Below, in pieces: positions 22,890-34,607 of a DNA stretch of 64,000 bases (its first letter is position 1; each line of letters begins with the position of its first letter). The notes beneath the pieces are model-generated. The model saw only the letters and a program-made list of their open reading frames with translations, did no database searches and was not told the DNA's origin. The stretch covers positions 79,121,225 to 79,185,224 of the forward strand of contig OZ024828.1 in NCBI GenBank assembly GCA_964016985.1, written 5' to 3'. The position numbers were made by a program, and so were the translations under genes. The stretch is from Anodontia alba (Eukaryota; Mollusca; Bivalvia; Lucinida; Lucinidae).

Positions 22890-23226
22890 CTCTCGAAACG
22901 CCACAAGAGTGAAAATTTATGAAAGGAAATTGTCTCCTAATTCAAAATATTGTCTTGAGACAAAAGTGAATGCTAGAACAGCGAAGACATTCACCACGGA
23001 GCCTAGGTTCACCCAGCTCATATAATGTTCTGATAATTGATTGAATCACATATACCGCAGTCACTCTGAGCATGAAACAGGGTTACCGTAAATACTAACT
23101 TGAAAGCTGAATTGCATCTACTCTCTAAAAAAGTAAAACAGTCATAATAATTGGTTTAAACAATATTTTATTTGTTCCTTTACATGTAAACAAATATATA
23201 CAACATCAAATGTTCCAGGATCTGAC
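22890..23226. other. Unassigned sequence
   Basis: No coding or inverted-repeat structure recognised. Confidence 0.35.
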
Positions 23227-23504
23227 CATCACAAAAACATGCCTATATAATTTTGAACCCTTTAAACCCCACTTTTATATAGTAAAACTGGGGTTTACAG
23301 GAGTATACATTATTTTTCTTATTTCTGCTCAAAACATAGATTGTGGGTACTCGTTAGAACCGCCTCGTCGAGGCGGTTCTAACGAGTACACACAATCTAT
23401 GTTTTGAGCAGAAATATAAAAAAAATCGGAATTTTTTGTTTGAAAATTTTCATTTTTTGGTGGTTAAGTTTTCAGTATATTTGAATAGGCATGTTTTCGT
23501 AATG
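23227..23504 (-). mobile_element. MITE-1 copy
   Basis: Complete, with one substitution in the left terminus (CATCACAAAAACAT). Confidence 0.86.
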
Positions 23505-23784
23505 AGTAAGCTAGAAGCTTATACAGGTGATTTCATCATAATTCACACTTCAGTTACAACTGCAAATAATCTAACCTTGTAATAAAAATCAAAACAAACT
23601 TCTTTTCATATGTATGGCATATAAAGCATAATCAAGATAAAAGGAACGTGACAAAGTGTCAGCCAACAGGGATTGACAGACATTTAAATTCATCCCCAAA
23701 TAGACATTTAAATTCATCCCTAAATGTCTTCATTGAACGCTTCAAAAACCGAGGTCTGCGGCTTCTCATCTGCGTCTTCCCTTC

Positions 23785-23935
23785 TGGTAGCAGACGATAT
23801 TTCGAAATATATGTCTTATTTTTCCAGAAAATAAGCTTCGACATTTCATGTCATTTGTCTCCTACAATTTGCATGAAATGTCAAAGTCTGTTATCTAGGG
23901 AAAATTAAAAAAAATGTGCTGAATCTGCCCAGAGA
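23785..23935. repeat. Hairpin repeat (AATTTGCATGAAATGTCAAAG type)
   Basis: TTTCATGTCATTTGTCTCC pairs with ATTTGCATGAAATGTCAAA. Flanked by otherwise unassigned sequence 23505-24095. Confidence 0.6.
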
Positions 23936-24095
23936 GTGGTAATGGTTATTGTAGAACCCACACAGTGTTAGACTGCTGTTTGGAGGTAAAGTTAACATTC
24001 TCACAGAAGAAAATAAACAACAAACAAATCAATGTCTCTTATTTTTTTTTTTATTTCAAATAAATAAGAAAAATGTATCATCAAATTATACAACA

Positions 24096-24374
24096 CATTA
24101 CGAAACCACACCTATTCAAATATACAGAAAATTTCACCTCCAAAAACCATGAAAATTTTCAGATAAAAAACTAATATTTTTCATATTTCTGCTCATAACA
24201 TAAATTGTGGGTACTCGTTAGAACCGCCTCGCCGAGGCGGTTCTAACGAATACCCACAATCTATGTTTTTAAAGCAAAATAAGAAAAATAATGTATACCC
24301 CTGTAAACCCCAGTTTTACTATATAAAAGTGGGGTTTGAGGGGGTCAAAATTATATAGGCATGTTTTTGTGATG
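24096..24374 (+). mobile_element. MITE-1 copy
   Basis: Complete, with an intact central palindrome and slightly diverged termini (CATTACGAAACCAC, TTTTTGTGATG). Confidence 0.86.
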
Positions 24375-24400
24375 ATAACTACTACACTTGTTTATAGGAC

Positions 24401-24655
24401 GACGTTTAACTATTTATTCCCTCTTTATGGATATTCATAAATATTTATGGATATCCATAATTCGATTTCGTGATATCCATCATTCTAATTAGTGATATCC
24501 ATAATTATTCATAGATATCAATAATTATTCATGAATATCCATAATTAGAATTAGTGATATCAATAAATAGGCTGAATTAGTGATATCACTATTTCGAATT
24601 ATGGATATGCATAATTTGAAATATGAATATCTATGGATAGGGAATAAATAGTAAA
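24401..24655. mobile_element. Foldback element with internal GATATCCATAATT tandem
   Basis: Arms ACGTTTAACTATTTATTCCC (left) and GGGAATAAATAGTAAAACGC (right). The interior is about ten diverged copies of gatatcCATAATT in alternating orientation. Confidence 0.72.
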
Positions 24656-24996
24656 ACGCTACCCCATACTTGTCGTACTCTAGTTATATGCACAAAGTGA
24701 ATACTCTACCCACAATATAGTTTTATAAGGAGGATGGATTCATTTTCAGTGGGCAAGGGGGAGTGGGGAGGAACACTAACAAAACTGTTTTCCCCCCTTC
24801 TAAAAAGGCGTCTACTCCAAACGGCAAGAAGTTTCTCCAAAGAGGAGAAATTTTCTTTTCATTTAGAATAACTCCCTTTTCAAAAGGGGATTGGTGTGCA
24901 TGAAACGAACGAAAGTTGTCTCTCTTGTAAAAAATTCTATCTTCCTAATCTGTACATTTTGGTTAGAGCCTCCACTAGTCGTACAGACAACAGTTT

Positions 24997-25272
24997 CATT
25001 ACGAAAACGCACCTATACAAATATATTAAAAATTTCACCACCAAAAACTGAAAGTTTTCAGATAAAAATTCTAGTATTTTTCATATTTCTGCTCAAAACG
25101 TAGATTGTGGGTAAGGCGGTTCTAACGAGTACCCACAATCTATGTTTTTACCCATAGTCTATGTTTTTGAGCAAAAATAAGAAAAATAATGTATACCCCT
25201 GTAAACCCCAGTTTTCCTATATAAAAGTGGGGTTTAAGGGAGTCAAAATTATATAGGTATGTTTTCGTGATG
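24997..25272 (+). mobile_element. MITE-1 copy, first palindrome arm deleted
   Basis: GATTGTGGGTA joins directly to AGGCGGTTCTAACG, and part of the second arm's outer sequence is repeated (ATCTATGTTTTTACCCATAG). This is the mirror image of the deletion at 1690-1930. Confidence 0.84.
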
Positions 25273-25590
25273 TTGTTTTGCAAAATAAAATTATCCAACA
25301 GCCAATGTAAAGACTTTGCCCAGGCATCCAGTCACTAATAGTTACAAATTCTATCATGATCAAACTAGATTCCCGAAGAGGCACGTAGACATGTAGATAC
25401 TAATTAATTCAATTCGATTATTAACTTCTCTTGAGTAATATAGTTAACGCATAACACTCTGGGTAAAACATTCAGCCGACGACATTTTGAAATATTTTTC
25501 TTATTTTTTTTTCCCAGAAAATAGGTCTTGTCATTTCATTCAAAATTTGCATGAAATGTCAAAGCCAATTTTCTGGGAAAATTATGGTAA

Positions 25591-27495
25591 GAGGCCCATG
25601 GGCCACTATTCGCTCACTTGATAAAAACAGCTATTGCATACCGGCAAATGCCATGCAACTTCTTCCAGTATTACCACAGCACATTACGAAAACACGCCTA
25701 TTCAAATACATAGAAAATGTCACCTCAAACAACTGAAACTTTTCAGATAAAATACTTTGATTTTTTTCATATTTCTGCTCATAGATTGTGGGTACCCGTT
25801 AGAACCGCCTCGGCGAGGCGGTTCTAACGAGTACCCACAAACTATGTTTTGAGCAGAAATAAGAAAAAATAATGTATACCCATGTAAACCCCAGTTTAAC
25901 TATATAAAAGTGGGGGTTTAAGAGGGTCAAAATTATAAAGGCTTGTTTTCGTGATGAACTAGGACACAATTTTGACCATACCATAAAAGGGTTCAAGATC
26001 ATCCTAGTACCATCATTTCAATAAACTTAGTAGACTTTGAGTCCTTGATGCTGGATACAAAGATTCAGTCTCAAAGCTTTCTTAGTTCGGAAGAAGAGGA
26101 TTTTTAAATGTTCTACTATATATGGGCATGGCAGCCATCTTGTTCAATGGGGCAGAACCATTTGAACAAATTGTCAACATCCTTTCTACAGAAGACCCCA
26201 TGTGAAATCTAGTGAAAACTGTTCAAGCTGTTTCAGAGAAGAAGACATTTAAAGATTTCACAATTTCATACTTGTATAGAGCCTGAGGGCAAGGGCAGAT
26301 AACCCCCAAAATTTGACAATAGCTAAACAGTTTTACTACTTTAATCATACATTGTAAGTTACTGTCATTAGGCTTTATTATCCACTGAGAAAATGATTTT
26401 CAACATTTTTCCCATACAAATATATGGGGGCACAAATTTGACCTTGTCATAAAAAACTCAAAGGTCAACCTATCATCATCCTTTGAACAAAATTAGTAGA
26501 CCTTGAGTCCCTGATGCTATATACCAAGATTCAGCCGCAAAGCTATTTAGATCCTGGAGAAGAAGAATATTTTTAGGTGTTTTTACCATATATGGGCATG
26601 GCAGCCACCTTGTTCAATGGGGTGAAATCGTTTGAACAAATTATCAATACCCTTTTGACAGAAGGCCCCATTTGAAATCTTGTGAAAATTGCACCAGTGG
26701 AAGATGGCCAAATTTGATATCTCAATATTTTCCCATATAAATGTATAGGGCCCATAGAAATATATGGAGAAGCAAATTTGACATTGCCGTAAAAAAGGTC
26801 AGACGTCAACGAAGGACCATTATTTCATCAATTTTGGTAGACCTTCCGTTTCTGATGATTTATGCAAAGATTAGGCCACAAGGCTTACTTGGTTCTGGAG
26901 AACAAGATTTTCAAAGGTTTTTACCATATATGGGCATGGCGCTCATCTTGGTCAAGGGACCGCGACCATTTTAGCAATCTTTAATTCCCCTGCCCCAAGC
27001 AGGCTCCCTAAGAAATTTAAGCAACATTGGCCCAGCAACTTCAGAAGAGAAGTCGTTTGAAATTCTCAACATTTTCCCCATACAAATGTATGGGGCAAAT
27101 ACAAATGCATAGGAAAGCAAACTTGACCTTGTCGTAAAAAGGTCAAACGTCAACGTATGATCATAGTTTTAGCAACTTTATCAGACCTCCCTTCCCCGAT
27201 AATTTGTGCAAAGATTCAGCACCAAGGCGTCCTGGAGAAGTTCTTAAATTTTTTTACCATATATGGGCATGGCGGCTATCTTGGTCAACTGATCGCCACC
27301 ATTTTAGCAATCTTTTGTTCCCCCGACCTAAGGAAGCTCCATACGAAATTTGAGCAAAACAGGCTCAGCGGATTCAGAGGAGAAGTCGTCTGAAAAGTGT
27401 TAACGGACGGACAGTCGCACAGACGGACAGAAGGGCGGACGACGGACAAAAAGTGATCACCATAGCTCATCCTGAGCATAGCTCAGAAGAGCTAA
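25591..27495 (+). mobile_element. Long bivalve-type repeat, copy 1 (with nested MITE-1)
   Basis: Head GAGGCCCATGGGCC and TCGCTCACTTG. The body has four imperfect tandem segments, each carrying ACCATATATGGGCATGGC and CATACAAATNTATGGGGC-type blocks. The end shows GACGGACAGAAGGGCGGACG, hairpin TGAGC-ATA-GCTCA (27473-27485), six bases and CTAA (27492-27495). Confidence 0.75.
25682..25956 (+). mobile_element. MITE-1 copy inside the long repeat
   Basis: Complete copy inserted about 90 bp after the GAGGCCCATGGGCC head of the long repeat 25591-27495. Confidence 0.86.
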
Positions 27496-27706
27496 AAATT
27501 ATCATCAATTTGTCGTCTCTGAACTAGCCCAGAGAGGTGTAACCATAACAGAACCTTTTACAATAAACATCTAATATACATGAACACCAAGGCTCTAATG
27601 CCTGTTAACACTAAATGCCCTCCAAATTCAGCTATATACTCCAATATTTCTAACTCCTCATCATTGTACACATTTCACTCTTTTGGACTTCAATACGAGT
27701 AAAGTC

Positions 27707-27953
27707 CAGGACCCAGCTGTCAAAACGTCGTTAGCTAAAAGAGCTCGTTTGTGGTCAAAATGTTAAATGTTCTAGTAAGTACAATATCTTATTCACAGGT
27801 ATTTTTGGTGAAAAAATGTGAGTAGCTTTTGCAAATGCAAAAGCTACTCACATTTTTTCAGCAAAAAATAGCGTATACGCCATATTTATTGATCAAAGTT
27901 TTAACGATACGTTAACTAACGACATCATGAATTTTGAACAACTGAGCCCAGAG
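27707..27953 (+). mobile_element. Foldback GGGCCCAGTTGTTCAAA, complete copy
   Basis: Terminal arms with CGTTAGCTAA/TTAACTAACG blocks, and an inner hairpin GTGAGTAGCTTTTGCA / TGCAAAAGCTACTCAC. It is the reference for the LINE-split copy at 8980. Confidence 0.85.
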
Positions 27954-28049
27954 CAGGAACCCTTCAGATCAAGTTTAATTCCGCCACCTCAACAAATTGA
28001 CATGTTTGGCAACACTTGAGGAACATTTTGATGACAAAGCTGGAATTAA

Positions 28050-28190
28050 AAAAATGAATTATGTTTTTTTTATGGATTTTATAGATGTGTATAATCCGGC
28101 GAATCACTAGCTGTAACATAAAGCCCAATGCCTTTATTCAGTTATTGAGAGATTCGCCGATACAATCTACAAAAATAAAATTCATTCCTT
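28050..28190. repeat. Inverted repeat with ATGAATT(A/T)TG arms
   Basis: AATGAATTATGTTTTTTTTA and CCGGCGAATC at left pair with GATTCGCCG and AAAATAAAATTCATT at right. Followed by A-rich simple sequence to about 28290. Confidence 0.6.
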
Positions 28191-28429
28191 TAATAATAAA
28201 AACAATAAAAAATAATTAAAAGAAATTAAAATAAAAACAATAAAATAATAAAAAAAATAATAAAATGAAATTAAATTTAAAAAAAAAGAACAAGCGTAAA
28301 AGCGTTTGCAATGAAAATGCGCCCTGAAATTGCAATCAGTACCGTTTGCTTGTTATACAGAATGTAATTTAGCATATGCAATGGCATATCCAGAACGGAA
28401 TTTTCTTCACGCAAACCCAGGAAAACACT

Positions 28430-28542
<113 letters not shown>

Positions 28543-29007
28543 CCTTTTAGAATATTCCTTTATGAAACGTAAATAAGTGCTCTCAGGAACTGATACAATC
28601 AGATCCACATCAAGCTCTAAATATCAAATGCAAAGGCAGACAAATACAATTAAACAGCCACAAAAAGAACAGATGGCAAGCAGAGTTGGAAACCATTTCC
28701 AAGAAAGGTGGCAACACTTTTACCCAAAATTTACTGAATAGATCTTTAACTTACATAATTGTTAAAGGAAAAACATTTGTAAATGAAACACTACAGAACA
28801 TTTAACAAAAAAATATCTCAAATGAAAGTTCTGCCTTGGAACGGTCAGTCATAAAGGATTACAGGGTGGTGGGGTGGAGCTTAAGCTAGTTTTACGAGAT
28901 CCCAACCCTCAGTTTCTGTTTGGTAAAACATATTTGTTCGGTACCCGTGGATGTCTTTCTCATCTATGAATTACTGCGGGCAACAAATAAATCACAGATA
29001 AAGCCAT

Positions 29008-29312
29008 ATAGAGTCAACCCTCTTTATACCGACATTCGATACAACGACAAAATTCGTTATAATGAAAATTTGAATGTCACAAAACCTTCGCTCAGGAGTG
29101 ACATCTAATGAGATATTATGCAAGAATATTGCATCAAACTTGAAGCAACATATGTTTTGGATATTTGTAAGAATCCAAAACATATGTTCTATGAGGAAAT
29201 ATGAATAAAACAAGGTATTTCTTACATATTATTCTGTCCATTAAGGAATCATTACAACAGCAAATTCATTTTAATGAACAAATGCTGTCGTTGTAACGAG
29301 GGTTCACTGTAA
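29008..29312. mobile_element. Foldback element (ACAGTCAACCCTCGTTACAACGACA type)
   Basis: Left arm AGTCAACCCTCTTTATACCG, right arm TCGTTGTAACGAGGGTTCAC. An internal hairpin pairs ACATATGTTTTGGAT with ATCCAAAACATATGT. Confidence 0.78.
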
Positions 29313-29373
29313 TGAAGGACTCAACAAAATCAACGTGATGAGAATACCCGGAGATCCCTGGGATGTAAGAATA

Positions 29374-29481
29374 CCCAGTCAGCATTCTATGTAAATCTAT
29401 ATTGGGCCGTCATCGGCCCGTCAGGGTAGCTGACGGGCCGATGACGGCCCGATGTAGATTTACGTAGAATGCTAGCTGGGT
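29374..29481. repeat. Near-perfect palindrome P, copy 1
   Basis: CCCAGTCAGCATTCTATGTA to TACGTAGAATGCTAGCTGGG around GGCCCGTCAGGGTAGCTGAC. Four copies in the window. Confidence 0.85.
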
Positions 29482-29539
29482 AGCCACTGTGAGAAAGGTA
29501 GAACAGTTAAGTAATCTCGCAAATTCCGTACGCACATGA

Positions 29540-29795
29540 TGTGACCTTTAACACTCACCAGATTCAGCTAACGACAAATTGGTGATATTTTTCTTATTTT
29601 TCCAAGAAAATAGGATCTGGCACTTCATACACATTGTCTTATAAGGAGACAATTTGCATGAAGTGTCAGATGCTATTTTCTAGGAAAAACTAGGAGACAA
29701 TTTGCATGAGGTGTCAGATCCTATATTCTAGGATAATAGGAAAACTACTTCAAATGTCGTCTGCTGAAATTTTTGCCCAGCATGCAAAGCGTTAA
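29540..29795. repeat. Hairpin repeat, expanded copy
   Basis: Three runs of GGAGACAATTTGCATGAAG-like sequence within AAAATAGGATCTGGCACTTC arms; one arm is duplicated. Confidence 0.65.
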
Positions 29796-29861
29796 TTGTT
29801 TAAATCCGTTTATCGCTGAAATACAATACTTCATCAAACCTGAACAATTTTTAACAATGAT

Positions 29862-30157
29862 TTTTTTTTTTTTTTTTTTTTTTGCGTTGAGGTTTTACGG
29901 CCCAGTCAACCTAATGGGGTCATGTCAAGCGCAGTCAGTTTACCTAACCACACTTTTACTGGGCAGGCTTAGTCCCTTAAAGCGGTTTACAGTTTCGCAA
30001 GAAACTGACAACTGCCCTTCTTGAATCAGTGGAAAGGAAATAATGACCGTAGATCAATCTCCACGAAAGAATGTTGCCGACGTCGGCGGGGGTCGAACAC
30101 GCGACCTCATGGTCTCCAGTCGGTCGCGCATCCAACTGAGCCACCGATGCAGGCTTG
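29862..30157 (-). mobile_element. tRNA-derived SINE, family 2, with 10-bp target duplication
   Basis: The minus-strand head has A box TGGCTCAGTTGG and B box GTTCGACCC (tRNA-like 30150 to about 30075). The tail is a T run on + (29862-29883). Direct repeats TAACAATGAT lie at 29852-29861 and 30158-30167. Confidence 0.88.
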
Positions 30158-30305
30158 TAACAATGATAAAAACAAATTTCACCTTCTCTATTCTCATACC
30201 ATAATAACCCAAAGTATTTGGAGCAAACAGTGTAGACGCAGACCAGAGGCAGCAAAACACCACTCTGCCACTCATTCAGCGGGTTTGCTCTTCCTATTGG
30301 TGTTA

Positions 30306-30586
30306 CATTACGAAAACATGCCTATTCAAATATACTGAAAATTTTACCACAAAAAAAAAAAAAAATGAAAATTTTCAGATAAAAATTTTCGATTATTTTT
30401 CAAGATTCTGCTCAAAACATAGATTGTGGGTACTCGTTAGAACCGCCTCCACGAGGCGGTTCTAAGGCGTACCCACAATCTATGTTTTGAGCAGAAATAA
30501 GAAAAATAATGAATACCCCTGTAAACCCCTGTTTTACTATATAAAAGTGGGGTTTAAGAGGGTCAAAAATATAGGCATTCGTGATG
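30306..30586 (+). mobile_element. MITE-1 copy
   Basis: Termini CATTACGAAAACATG and GGCATTCGTGATG (a small deletion in the right one), with an A15 run in one arm. Confidence 0.85.
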
Positions 30587-31383
30587 TTGGTAAGCTATGT
30601 ACTGTGATTGTGACTATTTCTGGACATCTTCTACACCAGTTTTAAAACATATCAGCTGGTAGTAAAATTGACTTTTATGCCCCCGCCATTCGAAGAATGT
30701 TGGAGAGGGCATATAGTGTTCTCCCCGTCCGTGTGTCCATCTCTGTCCGCGTCCGAGATGCTCTTCTAACTGAGCTACTATGTCGTTTTTTTCTTTATTA
30801 ATTTAAACTTTAAAAAATGAGCCTCACTGTGAGAAAACGTACCTAACGATATGTGCGCTCAGCGAAGATTCAGATAAGCCTGCGCATTCACGCAGTCTGA
30901 TCAGAATCTTCACTGGCCGCATTTTGGATAGCCGAGGATGCAAAGTGTCTTCATGCGGACAACGAAGACTCTGATAAGACTGTGCGGATGCGCAATATGA
31001 TTTGACTCTTCGTTGAGCGCACATGTCAGCAGGTCCGTTTTCTCTATTTGTATCTGGTTGATGGGTTGGACTACAGTGACTGAGTCTGGTTTTGTATGTA
31101 TGCTTATGGGACTGTTCAGTTTGCTGGAAAAGACCGATCATATTAACGCATATACAATTTGTCATGTTGTACTGATAACCACGGGGGCGGGGAGTGGGTG
31201 GGGGGGGGGGGTGTTCCATTAATAGGTATGGTACAGACTTGCCGCTGGAATAGCCCTCGTTTTTTTGTTCTTACAGATACAGTCAAACTTGTCTTAAGGG
31301 CCATCTGTATTAAGCAATCATCTGTATTCAAAGGCCACCTTTTCAGATCTCATAAAGGCCAAAGAAGTGTAAGTTTACCTGTA

Positions 31384-31625
31384 TTAACCCATGTATGCCT
31401 GGCATCCCATAAAAGGGACATTGGCAAACAGTGTAGACCCAGATCAGACGCCGCAGAACGCGGCGTCTGATCAGGGTCTACATTGTTTGTAATAACATTA
31501 GAAAGTTTCGATAATAAAAGCAACTATGACAATTTCTATATAACACCCCTTTGACTATATAATGGAACCTTCCAAAGTTCATGATTGAAGACTTTATTGA
31601 AAATATTCAGAAATAAATGGGCTAA
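31384..31625 (+). mobile_element. TTAA-bounded MITE with GACGCCGC palindrome
   Basis: TTAACCCATGTATGCCTGGC at the left, AAATGGGCTAA at the right (last TTAA worn to CTAA). The hairpin 31425-31491 pairs AGACGCCGC with GCGGCGTCT. It sits in a repeat whose halves (31270-31383 and 31626-31690) share CTTAAG.CA motifs. Confidence 0.7.
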
Positions 31626-31689
31626 GCAAGCACCTGTCTTAAGCAACCACCTTTTGCCTTTCTCTTTGGTGTTTGCTCAACACGGGTTT

Positions 31690-33060
31690 GATTGTCTATC
31701 AATAGGTAAGGTTCTCATGCTCTTTGTATATAATATTCCCAGCTCTGTATATGAATAGCCCTCCCATCTGTTTTTCATCTGGCAACAACAACAAAATTCA
31801 TTTACTAAGGCTGCACTGACTTTTGAGATTACTGCAGATATGTTCCTTTTTGTTTTAACACCAAGAACAGATTGTTAAGCTACTTGCATTAACTGAGCTG
31901 AACCCCTTACCTCCCGAAAATGCCAAATGCAACATCTTACATGTCTTAAGCGAAACCTTAAGTAAAAGAACATGATATATGAAAAGTCATGAATTCCTCA
32001 TAACAGTATATGAATAGAGTGTCTTTTTTGCAAACAAATATATATATATTTTGATATTTGTAGCATATATAAATAGGTAGAGTCATAAAAAATCCAGGCG
32101 CACGTTGTATCATATCCAATGTTAAGAGGCGCCGCCCCTTCCACCCCACCCCACCCCCCCCCCCCCCCTCCCCCCGGTGCTGATAACATGTTATGGTTTA
32201 ATGGACTCCAGGCGAGGTAATGCAAACGAAATAACAATCCCTATTTCCAGCAAAATATGATCTATTAATATATCATCTGTGATTCATCTACTATAGTTTG
32301 GTTTAATCATATTTTATTTCAGAAAGTCATTAAGTATAAATGTGTACAAATATAATACTGTGACAATACATAATACATGATCAGAACGAAAGCAATAACA
32401 CATGTATAGCTCTCCTTAAAAGGGTATCTGAAATGAAATATCTTGTCAATCCAAGCATTATGATGCAAATGTGATCAAAATCGATGAAAAATTAGTTATC
32501 CAGATTTAAAAAGTTTAAAAGTGTTTTATTTTCTGGTTGAATTGTTGAATATGTAATGAGAATTTATGATGTCGTAAAGCCTTAATTAAATATGCAAAAC
32601 TTAAATAAATAATATTTGCAACATGTATTTGTGTATATAGCTTCTTCTAAAGACATATATTGATTTGCTTGAAAACTATACTGTTTATTGTCAGAAATAC
32701 GGTTTTACTTAATACACCGATTTTTTTAGAATCTCATTAATTATTAAATATGGTCGTGCCCTTGACAAGAGTTTTGAAATCTTTAAATATCGTTTACTTA
32801 CTTATTTTTTTTTTATCCGATGTTGATCGTATTTGCATCAAAATGATATGGATTATCATCCCACCGGATACATTTTTCACCAACCTTGCTTTTCTTTTGA
32901 CTAATAACAGCCGTGAAAAGAAGGCGAAGACCATGTACATATTAAGTGATACCGAATGAACTCTTCTACAGTAACTCTTTAAACTGGTTCATTTCTAATA
33001 AAAACGTCGTCTGGCTATTTTCTTTATCATAAAGCATGTTTTATAGTAATTCTTATGTTT
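31690..33060. other. Unassigned AT-rich sequence with a C run
   Basis: A C-rich tract (CCACCCC then about 16 C) lies at 32137-32176. The rest shows no coding potential or repeat family that I recognise. Confidence 0.4.
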
Positions 33061-33091
33061 AATGCAAACAGTGTATAGGCCCTGATAAGCC

Positions 33092-33470
33092 CAACTTCAC
33101 AAATTCACGAATTCAACTTCACGAATTCACGAATTCAACTTCACGAATTCACGAATTCATGAATTCAACTTCACGAATTCCACTTCACGAATTCACGAAT
33201 TCCACTTCACGAATTCAACTTCACGAATTCAACAGTTGAATTCGTGAAGCTGAATTCGTGAATTCGTGAATTTGAATTCGTGAAGTGGAATTCGTGATGT
33301 TGAATTTGTGAAGTGGAATTCGTAAAGTTGAATTCGTGAAGTGGAATTCGTGAATTCGTGGTTGAATTCGTGAATTCGTGAACAAGTTGAATTCGTGAAA
33401 TGAAAATCGTGAATTCGTGAAGCTGAAATCGTGAATTCGTGAAGTTGAAACCTTGAATTAATGTAGTTGA
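33092..33470. repeat. Inverted GAATTC satellite
   Basis: The left side repeats TTCACGAATTCAAC-type units, and the right side repeats the complement, GTTGAATTCGTGAA. The switch is at about 33234 (TTCAACAGTTGAA). Confidence 0.92.
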
Positions 33471-33682
33471 AATGTCACTACCGGTCTTTCGTAGAGAGGT
33501 CCTTGTACTGCTTCAAAGAGCTCAGTCTCGCGAGTTCCAGTAGTAGGGCCATCGAAATAAGAAACGGTAGGTATTCTCGACATCGCTACAGCGGCTTATA
33601 TGGGTATCATTTTTTTCTCTAAGAAAAATATAAAAATTTAATGCACTACAATTCATTTTATTAGGGGATGAAGAATTTGTAC

Positions 33683-33715
<33 letters not shown>

Positions 33716-33759
33716 CGGTGTAGAAGCGTTTGCGAACAGCTTAATTCTCTCCGTTGAGA

Positions 33760-34190
33760 GAACGCGGCGTCTGATCAGGGTCCACATTGTTAGCATTACG
33801 TTCGGAAATTTCTAGAAAACATGACAATAATAAAAACTAACCAGGCACCCTTTATATAGGAAATGGACCTGTCCAAAGAGTTAAGGTAGAAGAGTCCACT
33901 CGGCATAAATGGGTTAAAAGAAGCAACTGATTCTAATATCATAGGGTCGATTTTGAGACTCCCTCACTGTTGACAGAAGAATAATTGTCTTAACCTATTT
34001 ATGCCGGGTGGACTCGTCTACATGTACCTTAACTCTTTGGACCGGTTCATTCCAATACAAGGAGTGCCTGGTTAGTTTGTATTTTGTAAGTTTTCTAAAA
34101 ATTCCTTTCTTAAATGCAAACATTGTAGATCCTGATCAGACTCCGCATTCTGCACAGTTTGCTCTTTAATGGGACGCTAGGATTAACTGT
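33760..34190. repeat. Two facing TTAA-type repeats
   Basis: 33760-33917 (ending AAATGGGTTAA) and 33990-34190 (starting TTAACCTATTTATGCCGG) are reverse-oriented copies sharing TCCAAAGAGTTAAGG and AACCAGGCACCC. A T29 run lies at 33685-33713. Confidence 0.62.
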
Positions 34191-34399
34191 TTAATCTAGC
34201 GTTACCAGTATGAAGAGTGTCAGAATTTCTGTATCACGAAACGCTACTTACAGTTTGAGGTACTCAGTTTAGTCAAATCAATGTGCAATTTCTAGAACAG
34301 CGCGAATTTGTAGAGGTGGGTGGTTTTCGTTTTATTTTCTATTAATTTGCATTCAATTTCGTTCGCCTAGTGCATACTCCGATGTTATTTACTATATCA

Positions 34400-34607
34400 T
34401 TAATGTTAACTAGAAACAGGTAATGGTCAAGGAATAGATCCCTGTGGAACACCAAGGAAATCATACCCAGTCCAAAGAAGAAACAAGAAGAACAACTCTT
34501 TGTTTCTTATAAGTAAGATAACTCCTGAATCGCCAGAAACTCCTGTTGCCTTAATTTATGAATAACGGTCAAACGCCTTGCTTATATCACAGAAGACCAC
34601 GTGAGCT
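34400..34607 (-). pseudogene. Short LINE RT fragment
   Basis: On the minus strand VVFCDISKAFDR (34607 downward) is the first catalytic RT block and GVPQGSI (about 34445) is the next conserved block. The intervening sequence is shortened and shifted. It directly abuts the start of the long repeat at 34608. Confidence 0.7.

Noticed and set aside
22765..23025. Open frames of repeated His-Thr across the AC repeat
   Set aside because: They arise only from the dinucleotide microsatellite and have no flanking coding signal.
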